This document shows positions 56,419 to 64,000 of a stretch of 64,000 nt of DNA, piece after piece. The notes below the pieces were generated by a model, which had not been told where the DNA came from, did no database searches, and saw only the letters and a list, made by a program, of their open reading frames with translations. The stretch lies in assembly GCF_036826855.1 (NCBI RefSeq), contig NZ_CP104578.1, forward strand, positions 4,871,501 to 4,935,500. The letters are read 5' to 3'. Each line of letters begins with the position of its first letter. Positions within the stretch are counted from its first letter, which is position 1. Origin of the DNA: Streptomyces sp. SJL17-4. GTDB taxonomy: Bacteria; Actinomycetota; Actinomycetes; Streptomycetales; Streptomycetaceae. Made by a program: the position numbers and the translations under genes.

Positions 56419-58887
56419 GTGGAACAGCTGACGCAGCACGACCCGAGACGTATCGGGCCCTTCGAGGTGCTGGGCCGGCTCGGCGCGGGCGGAATGGGCC
56501 TGGTCTATCTCGCGCGCTCGGCCTCGGGTCGACGCGTGGCGATCAAGACCGTGCGCACGGAGCTCGCTGAGGACCAGCTGTTCCGGGTCCGCTTCACCCG
56601 TGAGGTCGAGGCCGCGCGGGCGGTCTCCGGCTTCTACACGGCCGCCGTCGTGGACGCCGACCCGCGGGCCGCCGTGCCCTGGCTGGCGACCGCGTACGTC
56701 CCCGCGCCCTCGCTCGAAGAGATAGTGAACGAGTGCGGACCGCTTCCGGCCCAGGCCGTGCGCTGGCTGGCCGCCGGTGTCGCCGAGGCCCTGCAGTCCA
56801 TCCACGGCGCGGGCCTGGTCCACCGTGACCTCAAGCCCTCCAACGTCCTCGTCGTCGAGGACGGCCCCCGGGTGATCGACTTCGGCATCGCGTCGGGCGT
56901 CTCCAACACGCGCCTGACCATGACCAACGTCGCCGTCGGCACCCCGGCCTACATGTCGCCCGAGCAGGCCCGCGACTCGCGCAGCGTCACCGGCGCGAGC
57001 GATGTCTTCTCGCTGGGCTCGATGCTGGTCTTCGCCGCCACCGGCCACGCGCCGTTCCACGGCGCCAACCCGGTCGAGACCGTCTTCATGCTGCTGCGCG
57101 AGGGCCCCGACCTGGAGGGCCTGCCCGACGAGCTGCGGCCCCTCATCGACTCCTGCATGCAGACGGACGTCAGCCGCCGGCCCACCCCGGCCGACCTCCA
57201 GGCCCAGCTGGCCCCGCATCTCTTCGGTCCCGGCAGCGACGACAGCGGCACGGCCTCGGCCTGGCTGCCGCGAAGCGCCACCGACATGATCGAGACCCGC
57301 CGCGGCGGCCGCCCGGCTCCGGCGTCGACCGCGCCGCCGATGCCGCCGCGCCCGCCCCGGCAGCCCGCCGAGCGGGGCGGCGACCCGCGCTTCCCGGAGC
57401 CCGCACCCGTCGGCGGCGGTGGGCGGCACGCCGAGCCCGCGCCCGTCGGCGGTGGCCGGCACGCGGGGCCCGCCGAGAGCGCGGGCGGTCCCGTACGCCT
57501 CGGCGGCGCGACCGTGCCGATCGGCCCCGGCCCCCGGGTCGCCGACACCCGTGCGGCGCTCGCCGTCGGCCGGAGTGCCGACGCGGGCCCGGCGACCGGC
57601 TGGATCCGTCCGCCCGGTGGCGGCCCGCACGGCGCGGACCACGGTTCGCACGCCGGTTCGTACGCCGGGGAGCCCGGCCCGGCGCCCGGCTCCCGCCCCG
57701 TGAACGTGCCGCCGCAGGGCTCCGACCAGGCCCCGCCGGCCGAGCCCGGCCCCTGGCGGCCGTGGCGCTTCCGGATGTCGAACGACGTCTGGGGTACGCC
57801 GGTCGTGGACGGGGACCTGTTGTACGTGACCTCTTTCGAGGTACACGCCCTGGACACCGGCAGCGGCCGGCGCCAGTTCAAGACCCGGGACGTCGCCTGG
57901 TCCATGGCCGTCGCCTCCGGCCGTATCCACGCCTCCGACGGGCCCACGCTCTACGCCCTCGACGCGACCGACGGCACCGAGCGCTGGCGGCTGCGGACGG
58001 ACGCCTGGGTGTACTCGCTCCAGGTCGACCGGGGCACCGTCGTCACCGGGACGCGCGGCGGCGGTGTGCAGGGCTGGGAGGCCTCCAATGGCGCCAAGCT
58101 GTGGGAGATCAGCGGCGCCCAGACCGACTTCGAGACCCCGGAGGCGGGGCCCGCCGTGCACGGCGACACCGTGTACGTGTGGCGGGACGCCCGGCTCCAG
58201 GCCCTCGACGCCCGCACGGGCGTGGAACGCTGGTCGTACCCGGTCGGCGACGCCGCCTCCTGCGCCGGCGTGCCCGTCCGGGTGGCCCCGGCCGAGGACG
58301 GCTGCGTCTACGTCTCCGCCGGGACCCGGGTCCTGTCGATCGACATCGCCGCAGGTCACGTCCGGTGGCACTTCGAGGCGCCGGCCGTCTTCACCTCTCC
58401 GCCGGCGTTCGCACCCGGACCGGCGGTCACGGGCGGCGGGGTGTACCTCTCCGACCACCTCGGCACGGTGTACGCCATCGACGCCACCACCGGTCAGGAC
58501 CGCTGGCGCATCGCGACCGAGCCGCGCCAGTCGACCGAGCCGGTCCTCGTCGCCGACGGCAACATCCACGTCGGCAGCGGCAGCGCGCTCTACACGCTGG
58601 ACGCGGTCACCGGCACGCCCCGGTGGCGGTTCGCGGCGGGCGGCGAACTGGTCGGCTCGCCCGTCGTCGCCGACGGGCGGGTCCACTTCGGCTCGGCCGA
58701 CCACGTCCTCTACACCCTGGACGCGACCGGCGGGCAGCTGCGCTGGAAGCTCGCGACCGGCGGCGAGATCACCGGCTCGCCGGTGGTCAGGAACGGGGTC
58801 GTGTACGCCTGCAGCAAGGACCGGTGCGTGTACGCGCTCGACGCGGTCAAGGGCACGGCCACGGGCCGGGGGGCCGCCGCGCGGTAG
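56419..58887 (+). CDS. AfsK-like Ser/Thr protein kinase with PQQ-type beta-propeller
   Basis: 822 residues. N-terminal kinase: [13 protein letters not shown] (19-31), VAIKTVR (Lys), [11 protein letters not shown] (from about 135), DFGIASG (154), [11 protein letters not shown], all catalytic residues present. A Pro/Gly-rich linker (about 275-440) has two copies of [13 protein letters not shown] sequence. The C-terminus (about 450-820) has nine PQQ-type strands (for example [45 protein letters not shown]), i.e. an eight-bladed propeller. No membrane segment. The layout is that of AfsK, which controls secondary metabolism; this is a paralogue or relative, not proven to be AfsK. Confidence 0.92.
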   Translation: MEQLTQHDPRRIGPFEVLGRLGAGGMGLVYLARSASGRRVAIKTVRTELAEDQLFRVRFTREVEAARAVSGFYTAAVVDADPRAAVPWLATAYVPAPSLEEIVNECGPLPAQAVRWLAAGVAEALQSIHGAGLVHRDLKPSNVLVVEDGPRVIDFGIASGVSNTRLTMTNVAVGTPAYMSPEQARDSRSVTGASDVFSLGSMLVFAATGHAPFHGANPVETVFMLLREGPDLEGLPDELRPLIDSCMQTDVSRRPTPADLQAQLAPHLFGPGSDDSGTASAWLPRSATDMIETRRGGRPAPASTAPPMPPRPPRQPAERGGDPRFPEPAPVGGGGRHAEPAPVGGGRHAGPAESAGGPVRLGGATVPIGPGPRVADTRAALAVGRSADAGPATGWIRPPGGGPHGADHGSHAGSYAGEPGPAPGSRPVNVPPQGSDQAPPAEPGPWRPWRFRMSNDVWGTPVVDGDLLYVTSFEVHALDTGSGRRQFKTRDVAWSMAVASGRIHASDGPTLYALDATDGTERWRLRTDAWVYSLQVDRGTVVTGTRGGGVQGWEASNGAKLWEISGAQTDFETPEAGPAVHGDTVYVWRDARLQALDARTGVERWSYPVGDAASCAGVPVRVAPAEDGCVYVSAGTRVLSIDIAAGHVRWHFEAPAVFTSPPAFAPGPAVTGGGVYLSDHLGTVYAIDATTGQDRWRIATEPRQSTEPVLVADGNIHVGSGSALYTLDAVTGTPRWRFAAGGELVGSPVVADGRVHFGSADHVLYTLDATGGQLRWKLATGGEITGSPVVRNGVVYACSKDRCVYALDAVKGTATGRGAAAR

Positions 58888-58936
58888 CCGGGCCGCCAGG
58901 TCCGTCGTAACGACGGAGAACCCGCCCCGAGGCGCT

Positions 58937-59581
58937 TCAGCTCTTCGGCGGCGGGTTCTGCCGGTTCTGCGGGTACGGCGTCTCGGGCGGGTTTCCCCGT
59001 TCCTGCTCCGGATCCCGGGTCGGTACGTCGAACGTCTGCGTCGCCGCGTACGGCGTCGAGGCCTGCGGGTGCGTCGGCGGCGACTCCGGGGTGGTCGGCT
59101 CGTCCGGCGGCGGCCCGTCGAGCGTGGGGTGGGTGGGCCGCGGCGGCCGGTCCACGTGGTGCGGCGGGCGGGACCTGCCCGACATGACGAGCGCGCCGAG
59201 CAGCAGCAGGACCCCGCCGCCGAAGGCGTTCGCGACCCCGTCGCCGAGCCCCGTACCGTCGCCGCCGACCGTCAGGCTGCCCTCCGCCTGTCCGACCCGC
59301 ACCATCCACAGGACGGTGAAGCCGAGGACGACGAGCCCGGCGAGCGCGACGAGCAGCCGGGAGCGCAGCACCACGCCGAGGAGGGCCAGGAGGGCGGCGA
59401 AGAGGAACGGCGCGAGGAGCGAGCCGATCAGCTCGCCCTTGGCGTCGGTGATGCCGGTGAACAGCTCGTCGATCGCGTAATCACGTCCGTGACGGCCGTC
59501 GTACCAGGCACGGAAGGGGCTCCAGACGGCGGCCGTCGCTCCGGCGAGAGCCAGCACCGAGCCGGCGATGTTGCGGATCAT
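58937..59581 (-). CDS. Membrane protein with Pro-rich cytosolic tail
   Basis: 214 residues. Four helices (SVLALAGATAAVWSPF, FLFAALLALLGVVLRS, LLVALAGLVVLGFTVLWMV, GGVLLLLGALVMSG), then about 80 Pro/Thr-rich residues (RPPHHVDRPPRPTHP and so on). Unknown function; the convergent position right after the kinase gene suggests it might be a kinase substrate, but this is only proximity. ATG at 59581. Confidence 0.75.
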   Translation of the reverse strand: MIRNIAGSVLALAGATAAVWSPFRAWYDGRHGRDYAIDELFTGITDAKGELIGSLLAPFLFAALLALLGVVLRSRLLVALAGLVVLGFTVLWMVRVGQAEGSLTVGGDGTGLGDGVANAFGGGVLLLLGALVMSGRSRPPHHVDRPPRPTHPTLDGPPPDEPTTPESPPTHPQASTPYAATQTFDVPTRDPEQERGNPPETPYPQNRQNPPPKS

Positions 59582-59653
59582 CGATGCGGCCTCCTTGACG
59601 GTCCGGCTCTCGCTCCCGACGCTACGCCCGCCGCGGAGGGCCCGCCACGCGGC

Positions 59654-60439
59654 CTACCTCGTCCTGAACCCCGCCCCCCGTTTCCCGAACAGCTCCGCCT
59701 GACGGTCCGCCGTGAGGTTCCCCAGAGCGACCAGGTGCGGCGCGTGCGCCAGTGCCTGGGCCCTGGCGGCCTCCTTCACCGACCACAGCGCCCGGACCGT
59801 CCCCTGCACCGCCTCCGTCGGGTGGCCCGCGATGACGGCGGCGGCCTCGCGCGCGGCGGCCAGCGCGCCGCCGGGCGGGGTCAGCTCGGAGACGAGGCCC
59901 GTGGCGTACGCACGCCGGGCGGAGATCCGTTCGGCGCTGCCCATGAGGGCCATCCGGGCGATTTCCCCGTACGGCATCCGCAGGGCCATGTGGACGGTCT
60001 CGAAGGCGCTGACCATGCCGTAGGTGGTGTGCGGGTCGAAGAAGGTGGCGTCCTCGCCCGCGACCAGGAACTCCGACTCGCCGAGCAGATAGAACGCCCC
60101 GCCGCAGGCCATCCCCTCGACGGCGGCGACGACCGGCTTCCACAGGTCGTTCGCCTTGGGGCCGATCGTGAGGAGCGGGTCGTCGATCGTGTACGGGGAG
60201 GAGGGCTGCGGCACGTTCCCGACGGCGGCCCGGTCGATGCCGGTGCAGAAGGCCCGCCCGCCGGCCCCGGTGACGACGATCGCGCGGATCTCGTCCTCGT
60301 ACCGGAACCCCCGCCAGACGGCGCCCAGTGCGCGGGCCATGTCCAGGGTGATCGAGTTGTGCTTCTCCGGCCGGTCGAGGGTGACGACGGCGACCCCGGT
60401 CTCCTTGTCCCGCTCGACCGTGATGCCGGGGGTGCTCAT
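59654..60439 (-). CDS. Enoyl-CoA hydratase/isomerase (crotonase family)
   Basis: 261 residues. Crotonase motifs: VVTLDRPEKHNSITLDMARA, IVVTGAGGRAFCTGID (oxyanion hole), VEGMACGGAFYLLGESEFLV (second oxyanion Gly) and DPHTTYGMVSAF. The catalytic Glu position is not clear, so an isomerase or hydrolase role is possible. ATG overlaps the stop of the DUF35 gene (ATGA), third in the operon thiolase-like, DUF35, crotonase. Confidence 0.88.
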   Translation of the reverse strand: MSTPGITVERDKETGVAVVTLDRPEKHNSITLDMARALGAVWRGFRYEDEIRAIVVTGAGGRAFCTGIDRAAVGNVPQPSSPYTIDDPLLTIGPKANDLWKPVVAAVEGMACGGAFYLLGESEFLVAGEDATFFDPHTTYGMVSAFETVHMALRMPYGEIARMALMGSAERISARRAYATGLVSELTPPGGALAAAREAAAVIAGHPTEAVQGTVRALWSVKEAARAQALAHAPHLVALGNLTADRQAELFGKRGAGFRTR

Positions 60440-60861
60440 CCGCGCTCCAGGAGCCAGCGCGGGACGACGACGCCGTCGACCTCGGCGAAGGCCACCCGCA
60501 CCGGGGCGCCGATGCGGAGCCGGCTCGGGTCGACCGAGTTCAGGGGCGCGTCCGGGGCGGCGACCACATTGCCGACGAGGCGGATGCGGGGGGCGTCGGC
60601 GAGTTCGACGATCACCGCGTTGTACGGGGCCTGGGCGGCGTACTCGGGCAGCAGGGGCGGGTGGGGGAGCACGTACGACCAGATGCGGCCGCGGCCGGAC
60701 ATCGGGCGCCACTCGCTCGCGAACGACTGGCAGTGCGGGCAGCAGGGGCGGGGCGGGAAGCGCAGCTCGCCGCAGTCGGCGCAGCTCTGGACGCGCAGTT
60801 CGCCCTGGGCGGCGTACTCCCAGAAGGGAGCGCCGTCCTCGTCGGTGACGGGGGTCAGCAT
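60436..60861 (-). CDS. DUF35/Zn-ribbon OB-fold acyl-CoA-associated protein
   Basis: 141 residues. N-terminal helix PFWEYAAQGELRVQSC, then zinc ribbon CADCGELRFPPRPCCPHC (Cys28/31 and 42/45 pairs by pattern), and an OB-fold (IWSYVLPHPPLLPEYAAQAP, NAVIVELAD). Such ChsH2/DUF35 domains bind the acyl-CoA and pair with thiolase-like proteins. ATG at 60861 with GAGGAG upstream; stop overlaps the crotonase start, and the thiolase-like gene ends 13 bp before it. Confidence 0.9.
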   Translation of the reverse strand: MLTPVTDEDGAPFWEYAAQGELRVQSCADCGELRFPPRPCCPHCQSFASEWRPMSGRGRIWSYVLPHPPLLPEYAAQAPYNAVIVELADAPRIRLVGNVVAAPDAPLNSVDPSRLRIGAPVRVAFAEVDGVVVPRWLLERG

Positions 60862-60874
60862 GGGGATCAGCTCC

Positions 60875-62017
60875 TCAGGCGCGCAGCAGGATGGCGGAGG
60901 TGGGGACGCCCTCACCGGCCGTGACGAGGCAGGTGGCGGCGTCGGGGACCTGGGCGGTGGAGGTGCCGCGGAGTTGCTTCACGCCCTCGTTGATGAGGTT
61001 GAAGCCGTGGACGTACGCCTCGCTGAGACCTCCGCCGCCGGTGTTCAGGGGCAGCCGGCCGCCGATCTCCAGCGCCCCGCCCTCGGTGAAGGCAGCGCCC
61101 TCGCCGCGCTCGCAGAATCCGTAGCCCTCCAGGGAGAGCGGGACGAGCGGGGTGAAGGCGTCGTAGATCTGGGCGACGTCGACGTCCTGGGGGCCGAAGT
61201 CGGCCTGCTTCCACAGGTGGCGGGCGGCGGTCCAGGCGGGTCCCGAGAGCGGGTCGTCGTTCCAGTAGTTGACCATGCCGTGGTGCTGGGCGGGCAGGCC
61301 CTGGGCGGCGGAGTGGACGTACACGGGCTTCCGGCGGCAGTCGCGGGCCCGCTCGGCGGAGACGATGACGCAGGCCAGCGCCCCATCGGTCTCCAGGCAG
61401 TTGTCGAAGAGGCAGAGGGGTTCGCTGATCCAGCGGGAGGTCATGTACATCTCGCGGGTCAGCGGGCGGTCGTACATGATCGCGGCCGGGTTCTGGTTGG
61501 CGCGGTTGCGGCAGGCCAGGGCCACGTTGAAGAGGTGGTCGCGGGTGGCGCCGTACTCGTGCATGTAGCGGCGGGCGAGCATGCCGATCTCGTCGGCGGG
61601 GCGGAGCAGCCCGAAGGGGCGGGTCCACTGGCCGGGGGTGGGCAGCTGGACGGCGGTGTTCTTCCAGGGGCGGGGGCCGCTGCCCCGCTTCCGGGACCGC
61701 CAGGCGACGCCGACGCTCGCCTGTCCGGTGGCGACGGCGGCGGCGAGATGGCCGACGGTGGCGCAGGAGCCGCCGCCGCCGTAGCCGACCTTGGAGAAGA
61801 AGGTGACGTCGCCGGCGCCGATGGCCTTGGCGACCTCGACCTCGTCGGTCTCCTCCATCGTGTACGAGGCGAAGCCGTCGACCTCGGAGGGGGCGATCCC
61901 GGCGTCGTCGAGGGCGGCGAGGATCGCCCGGCAGGCGAGTGTCTTCTCCGTCTCGGGGAGCTGTTTCGCGAAGGCGGTCTGACCTATGCCGACGATGGCC
62001 GTGGCGTCCTTGAGCAC
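60875..62017 (-). CDS. Ltp2-like thiolase-fold protein, probable aldolase
   Basis: 380 residues. Ltp2/SCP2-thiolase branch: AIVGIGQTAFAKQLPETEKT, SKVGYGGGGSCATVGHLAAA, WISEPLCLFDNCLETDGALA, VAQIYDAFTPLVPLSLEGYG, GRLPLNTGGGGLSEAYVHGF. With the DUF35 protein encoded next, the expected complex is like Ltp2-ChsH2(DUF35), which cuts a beta-hydroxyacyl-CoA side chain by retro-aldol reaction. ATG at 62017; two operators lie between it and the divergent acyl-CoA ligase. Confidence 0.9.
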   Translation of the reverse strand: MLKDATAIVGIGQTAFAKQLPETEKTLACRAILAALDDAGIAPSEVDGFASYTMEETDEVEVAKAIGAGDVTFFSKVGYGGGGSCATVGHLAAAVATGQASVGVAWRSRKRGSGPRPWKNTAVQLPTPGQWTRPFGLLRPADEIGMLARRYMHEYGATRDHLFNVALACRNRANQNPAAIMYDRPLTREMYMTSRWISEPLCLFDNCLETDGALACVIVSAERARDCRRKPVYVHSAAQGLPAQHHGMVNYWNDDPLSGPAWTAARHLWKQADFGPQDVDVAQIYDAFTPLVPLSLEGYGFCERGEGAAFTEGGALEIGGRLPLNTGGGGLSEAYVHGFNLINEGVKQLRGTSTAQVPDAATCLVTAGEGVPTSAILLRA

Positions 62018-62042
62018 CGAACCTCCTCATGGGGCAGCACTG

Positions 62043-62057
62043 CTGACAGCGCGTCAG
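62043..62057. promoter_or_regulatory. Regulon operator site 4 (perfect)
   Basis: CTGAC-AGCGC-GTCAG, both arms exact, 26 bp upstream of the Ltp2-like start. Confidence 0.7.
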
Positions 62058-62069
62058 GCTACAACTAAT

Positions 62070-62084
62070 CTGACGGATAGTCAG
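62070..62084. promoter_or_regulatory. Regulon operator site 5 (perfect)
   Basis: CTGAC-GGATA-GTCAG, both arms exact, 27 bp (centre to centre) from site 4 and 18 bp before the acyl-CoA ligase ATG. Confidence 0.75.
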
Positions 62085-62101
62085 CTACAGGGAGGTTGGG
62101 T

Positions 62102-63664
62102 ATGGACATGCGCGGCGACCTGGAGTGGGGCACGATCCCCGGTCTCGTACGGGCGGCCGCCGAGCGGTACGGCGCACGGGAGGCCGTCGTCGACGGCCGT
62201 CACCGCGTCAGCTACGCCGAACTCGGTGAACGCGTCGAACGGGCCGCGGCCGCCTGCCTCGCCACCGGCATACGGACGGGGGACCGGGTCGCGATCTGGG
62301 CCCCCAACACCCTCGACTGGATCGTCTCCGCGCTCGGCGCCGTCACCGCCGGCGCCGTCCTCGTCCCGCTGAACACCCGCTTCAAGGGCACCGAGGCGGC
62401 ATACGTCCTCCAGCGCTCCCGCGCCCGGCTGCTCTTCGTCACCGGCACCTTCCTCGGCACCTCGTACGTGGCCTCCCTGCGCCGCTCCGGGGTCGCGCTC
62501 CCGGACCTGGAGAGGGTCGTGGTCCTCGGCGACACCGCGCCCGAGGAGTGGACGACCTGGAAGGAGTTCCTGGCGGAGGGCGACACCGTCCCGGCGGCCC
62601 AGGTCCACGCGCGGGCCGCCGCCATCGACCCCGCGGCCCCCTCGGACATCATCTACACCTCCGGCACCACGGGCCGCCCCAAGGGCGCCGTCATCAGCCA
62701 CGCCCAGAGCCTGCGCTGCTACGCGATCTGGTCCGAGCTGGCGGGGCTGCGTGAGGGCGACCGCTATCTCGTGGTCAACCCCTTCTTCCACACCTTCGGC
62801 TACAAGGCCGGGATCCTCGCCTGTCTGATGCGGGGCGCGGTGATCGTCCCGCAGCCGGTCTTCACCGTCGACACGGTCCTCGCCAACATCGCGGCCGAAC
62901 GCATCACCGTCCTCCCCGGCCCTCCCACCCTCCACCAGTCCCTCCTGGACCACCCGGCCCGCCGGAGCCATGACCTCTCCACCCTTCGCCTGGTCGTGAC
63001 GGGCGCGGCCGTCGTCCCCCTCCGCCTGGTCGAGCGCCTCCGCTCCGAGCTGGGCGTCGGCACGGTCCTCACGGCGTACGGCCTCTCCGAGGCGAGCGGC
63101 ATCGTCACCATGTGCCGCCGCGAGGACCCGGCGGAGACGGTGGCCACCACCTCGGGCCGCGCGATCCCCGGCACGGAGGTCCGCGTCTCGCCGACGGGCG
63201 AGGTCCTGGTCCGCGGCCACCATGTGATGGCCGGCTACTTCGAGGACGAGGCGGAGACGGCGGCGGCGATCGACGAGGACGGCTGGCTCCACACCGGAGA
63301 CATCGGCGTCCTCGACGAGCGGGGCAACCTCCGCATCACCGACCGCCTCAAGGACATGTTCATCGTGGGCGGCTTCAACGCCTACCCGGCCGAGATCGAG
63401 CAACTCCTCGGCCTGCACCCGGACATCGCGGACGTGGCGGTGGTGGGCGTCCCGGACGCGAGGCTGGGCGAGGTCGGCAAGGCGTTCGCGGTCCGCAGGC
63501 CGGGGGCGAGGGTCACGGCGGACGATCTGATCGCCTGGTCGCGGCGGGAGATGGCGAACTACAAGGTCCCGAGGGAGGTCGAGTTCGTGACGGAACTCCC
63601 GAGGAACGCGAGCGGGAAGGTGGTGAAGGGGGAGCTGAGGGCGCGGTGCGAAGGCGCGGCCTGA
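62102..63664 (+). CDS. FadD3-type acyl-CoA synthetase
   Basis: 520 residues. IYTSGTTGRPKGAVISHAQS (AMP P-loop), FFHTFGYKAGILACLMRGAV, YGLSEASGIVTMCRREDPAE, GWLHTGDIGVLDERGNLRIT and the C-terminal catalytic Lys in PRNASGKVVKGELRA. FadD3/short-chain form, i.e. activates a ring- or branched-chain acid. ATG at 62102 with GGGAGG 6 nt upstream. Divergent from the Ltp2-like operon with two shared operators, so co-regulated. A 9-bp repeat array begins 11 bp after its stop. Confidence 0.92.
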   Translation: MDMRGDLEWGTIPGLVRAAAERYGAREAVVDGRHRVSYAELGERVERAAAACLATGIRTGDRVAIWAPNTLDWIVSALGAVTAGAVLVPLNTRFKGTEAAYVLQRSRARLLFVTGTFLGTSYVASLRRSGVALPDLERVVVLGDTAPEEWTTWKEFLAEGDTVPAAQVHARAAAIDPAAPSDIIYTSGTTGRPKGAVISHAQSLRCYAIWSELAGLREGDRYLVVNPFFHTFGYKAGILACLMRGAVIVPQPVFTVDTVLANIAAERITVLPGPPTLHQSLLDHPARRSHDLSTLRLVVTGAAVVPLRLVERLRSELGVGTVLTAYGLSEASGIVTMCRREDPAETVATTSGRAIPGTEVRVSPTGEVLVRGHHVMAGYFEDEAETAAAIDEDGWLHTGDIGVLDERGNLRITDRLKDMFIVGGFNAYPAEIEQLLGLHPDIADVAVVGVPDARLGEVGKAFAVRRPGARVTADDLIAWSRREMANYKVPREVEFVTELPRNASGKVVKGELRARCEGAA

Positions 63665-63674
63665 GTGTGCGCGC

Positions 63675-63728
63675 GGATCGAAGGGATCGAACGGATCGAA
63701 GGGATCGAAGGGATCGAAGGGATCGAAC
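63675..63728 (+). repeat. Six 9-bp tandem units (GGATCGAAG)
   Basis: Units at 63675, 63684, 63693, 63702, 63711 and 63720, differing only by a final G or C; intergenic, next to the acyl-CoA ligase stop. Confidence 0.9.
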
Positions 63729-63813
63729 GGAACGCAACCGTCCGCCGCCGTGTACACGTCATAGGGGCAGTCCTCGGCGAACCGATCCGCAGTCCCCTCC
63801 CCTGGAGCAGCCC

Positions 63814-64000
63814 GTGTCCTCGCCAGCGTCCTCCGAGATCCCCCTCACCCTGACCCCGCAGCAGGCGGCCCAGGGCGTGATCATCACCGTCACCCTGCCG
63901 ACCGGCCCCGCCCACCTCAGCGTCCGCCCCTGCCGCCACGGCGAACTCGTCGCCGCGCGGCTGGGCGAGGGCACGGTGTACCTGCGCATCACCGTCGCGG
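63814..64000 (+). CDS. Partial gene, unknown protein
   Basis: GTG at 63814 with TGGAG 6 nt upstream; 62 codons to the right edge. Product begins SSPASSEIPLTLTPQQAAQG and continues VIITVTLPTGPAHLSVRP. No signal peptide; the visible part is beta-type. Family unknown. Confidence 0.6.
   Translation, partial: MSSPASSEIPLTLTPQQAAQGVIITVTLPTGPAHLSVRPCRHGELVAARLGEGTVYLRITVA

Noticed and set aside
63675-63728. GGATCGAAG repeats considered as operator cluster or iteron origin
   Set aside because: No regulator or replication gene adjoins it; units match slippage arrays elsewhere in the window.

Overview
The window is very high in G+C, with dense GTG/ATG genes, strong third-position G/C bias and many 1-4 bp start/stop overlaps. 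Together with a futalosine-route menaquinone cluster, a System II cytochrome c cluster, an AfsK-type kinase and Tat lipoproteins, this points to a Streptomyces chromosome, probably the core or near-core region. All identifications are by reading the sequence; no database was searched.

Layout. 0-14 kb is a patchwork of single genes and divergent regulator/target pairs: a lipoprotein, rtcB followed by a free-standing LAGLIDADG endonuclease, an SDR, a flavin monooxygenase/TetR pair with three operator copies, and MarR, Mut7-C RNase, AraC and MerR genes. 14-22.3 kb is an envelope and redox block: hemL, a histidine phosphatase, a Tat lipoprotein, then resA-like, ccdA, resB and ccsB for cytochrome c assembly. 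22.9-26.5 kb holds a two-gene unit of a cytosolic P-loop ATPase and a membrane-anchored periplasmic-binding protein with no permease. 26.6-28.0 kb holds an oxygenase and a yeast-type cytosine deaminase with overlapping ends.

28.0-31.6 kb looks like a small horizontally acquired or decaying module: two one-domain GntR proteins, a TTA-containing mini-ORF, small Cys-rich and DUF6247-like proteins, a frameshifted RelE-like toxin and a broken methyltransferase. 31.8-36.3 kb carries a secreted FG-GAP protein, an EamA exporter and a LysR operon. 36.4-42.5 kb is the menaquinone block (UbiD-like decarboxylase, MqnP, UbiX-like flavin prenyltransferase, an Lrp regulator and MqnE), interrupted by an unknown coupled gene and by kinase and FemAB-like gene remnants.

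44-51 kb contains a DAACS transporter behind a Cys-rich leader peptide, a TetR/acyl-CoA ligase pair, and a PNPOx-like oxidase coupled to a flavin monooxygenase. 51-63.7 kb is an acyl-CoA catabolic region: two thiolase-like proteins, acyl-CoA dehydrogenase, enoyl-CoA hydratase, DUF35 protein, F420-type oxidoreductase, acyl-CoA ligase and a TetR. Five copies of a CTGAC-N5-GTCAG palindrome lie at the promoters of these genes and on the tetR start codon, so they probably form one regulon for degradation of a steroid-like or branched lipid side chain. An AfsK-like Ser/Thr kinase with a PQQ propeller sits inside this stretch.

A cross-cutting oddity is that many genes have short tandem duplications that recopy their own stop codon. 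No tRNA, rRNA, CRISPR array, complete insertion sequence or prophage was seen.
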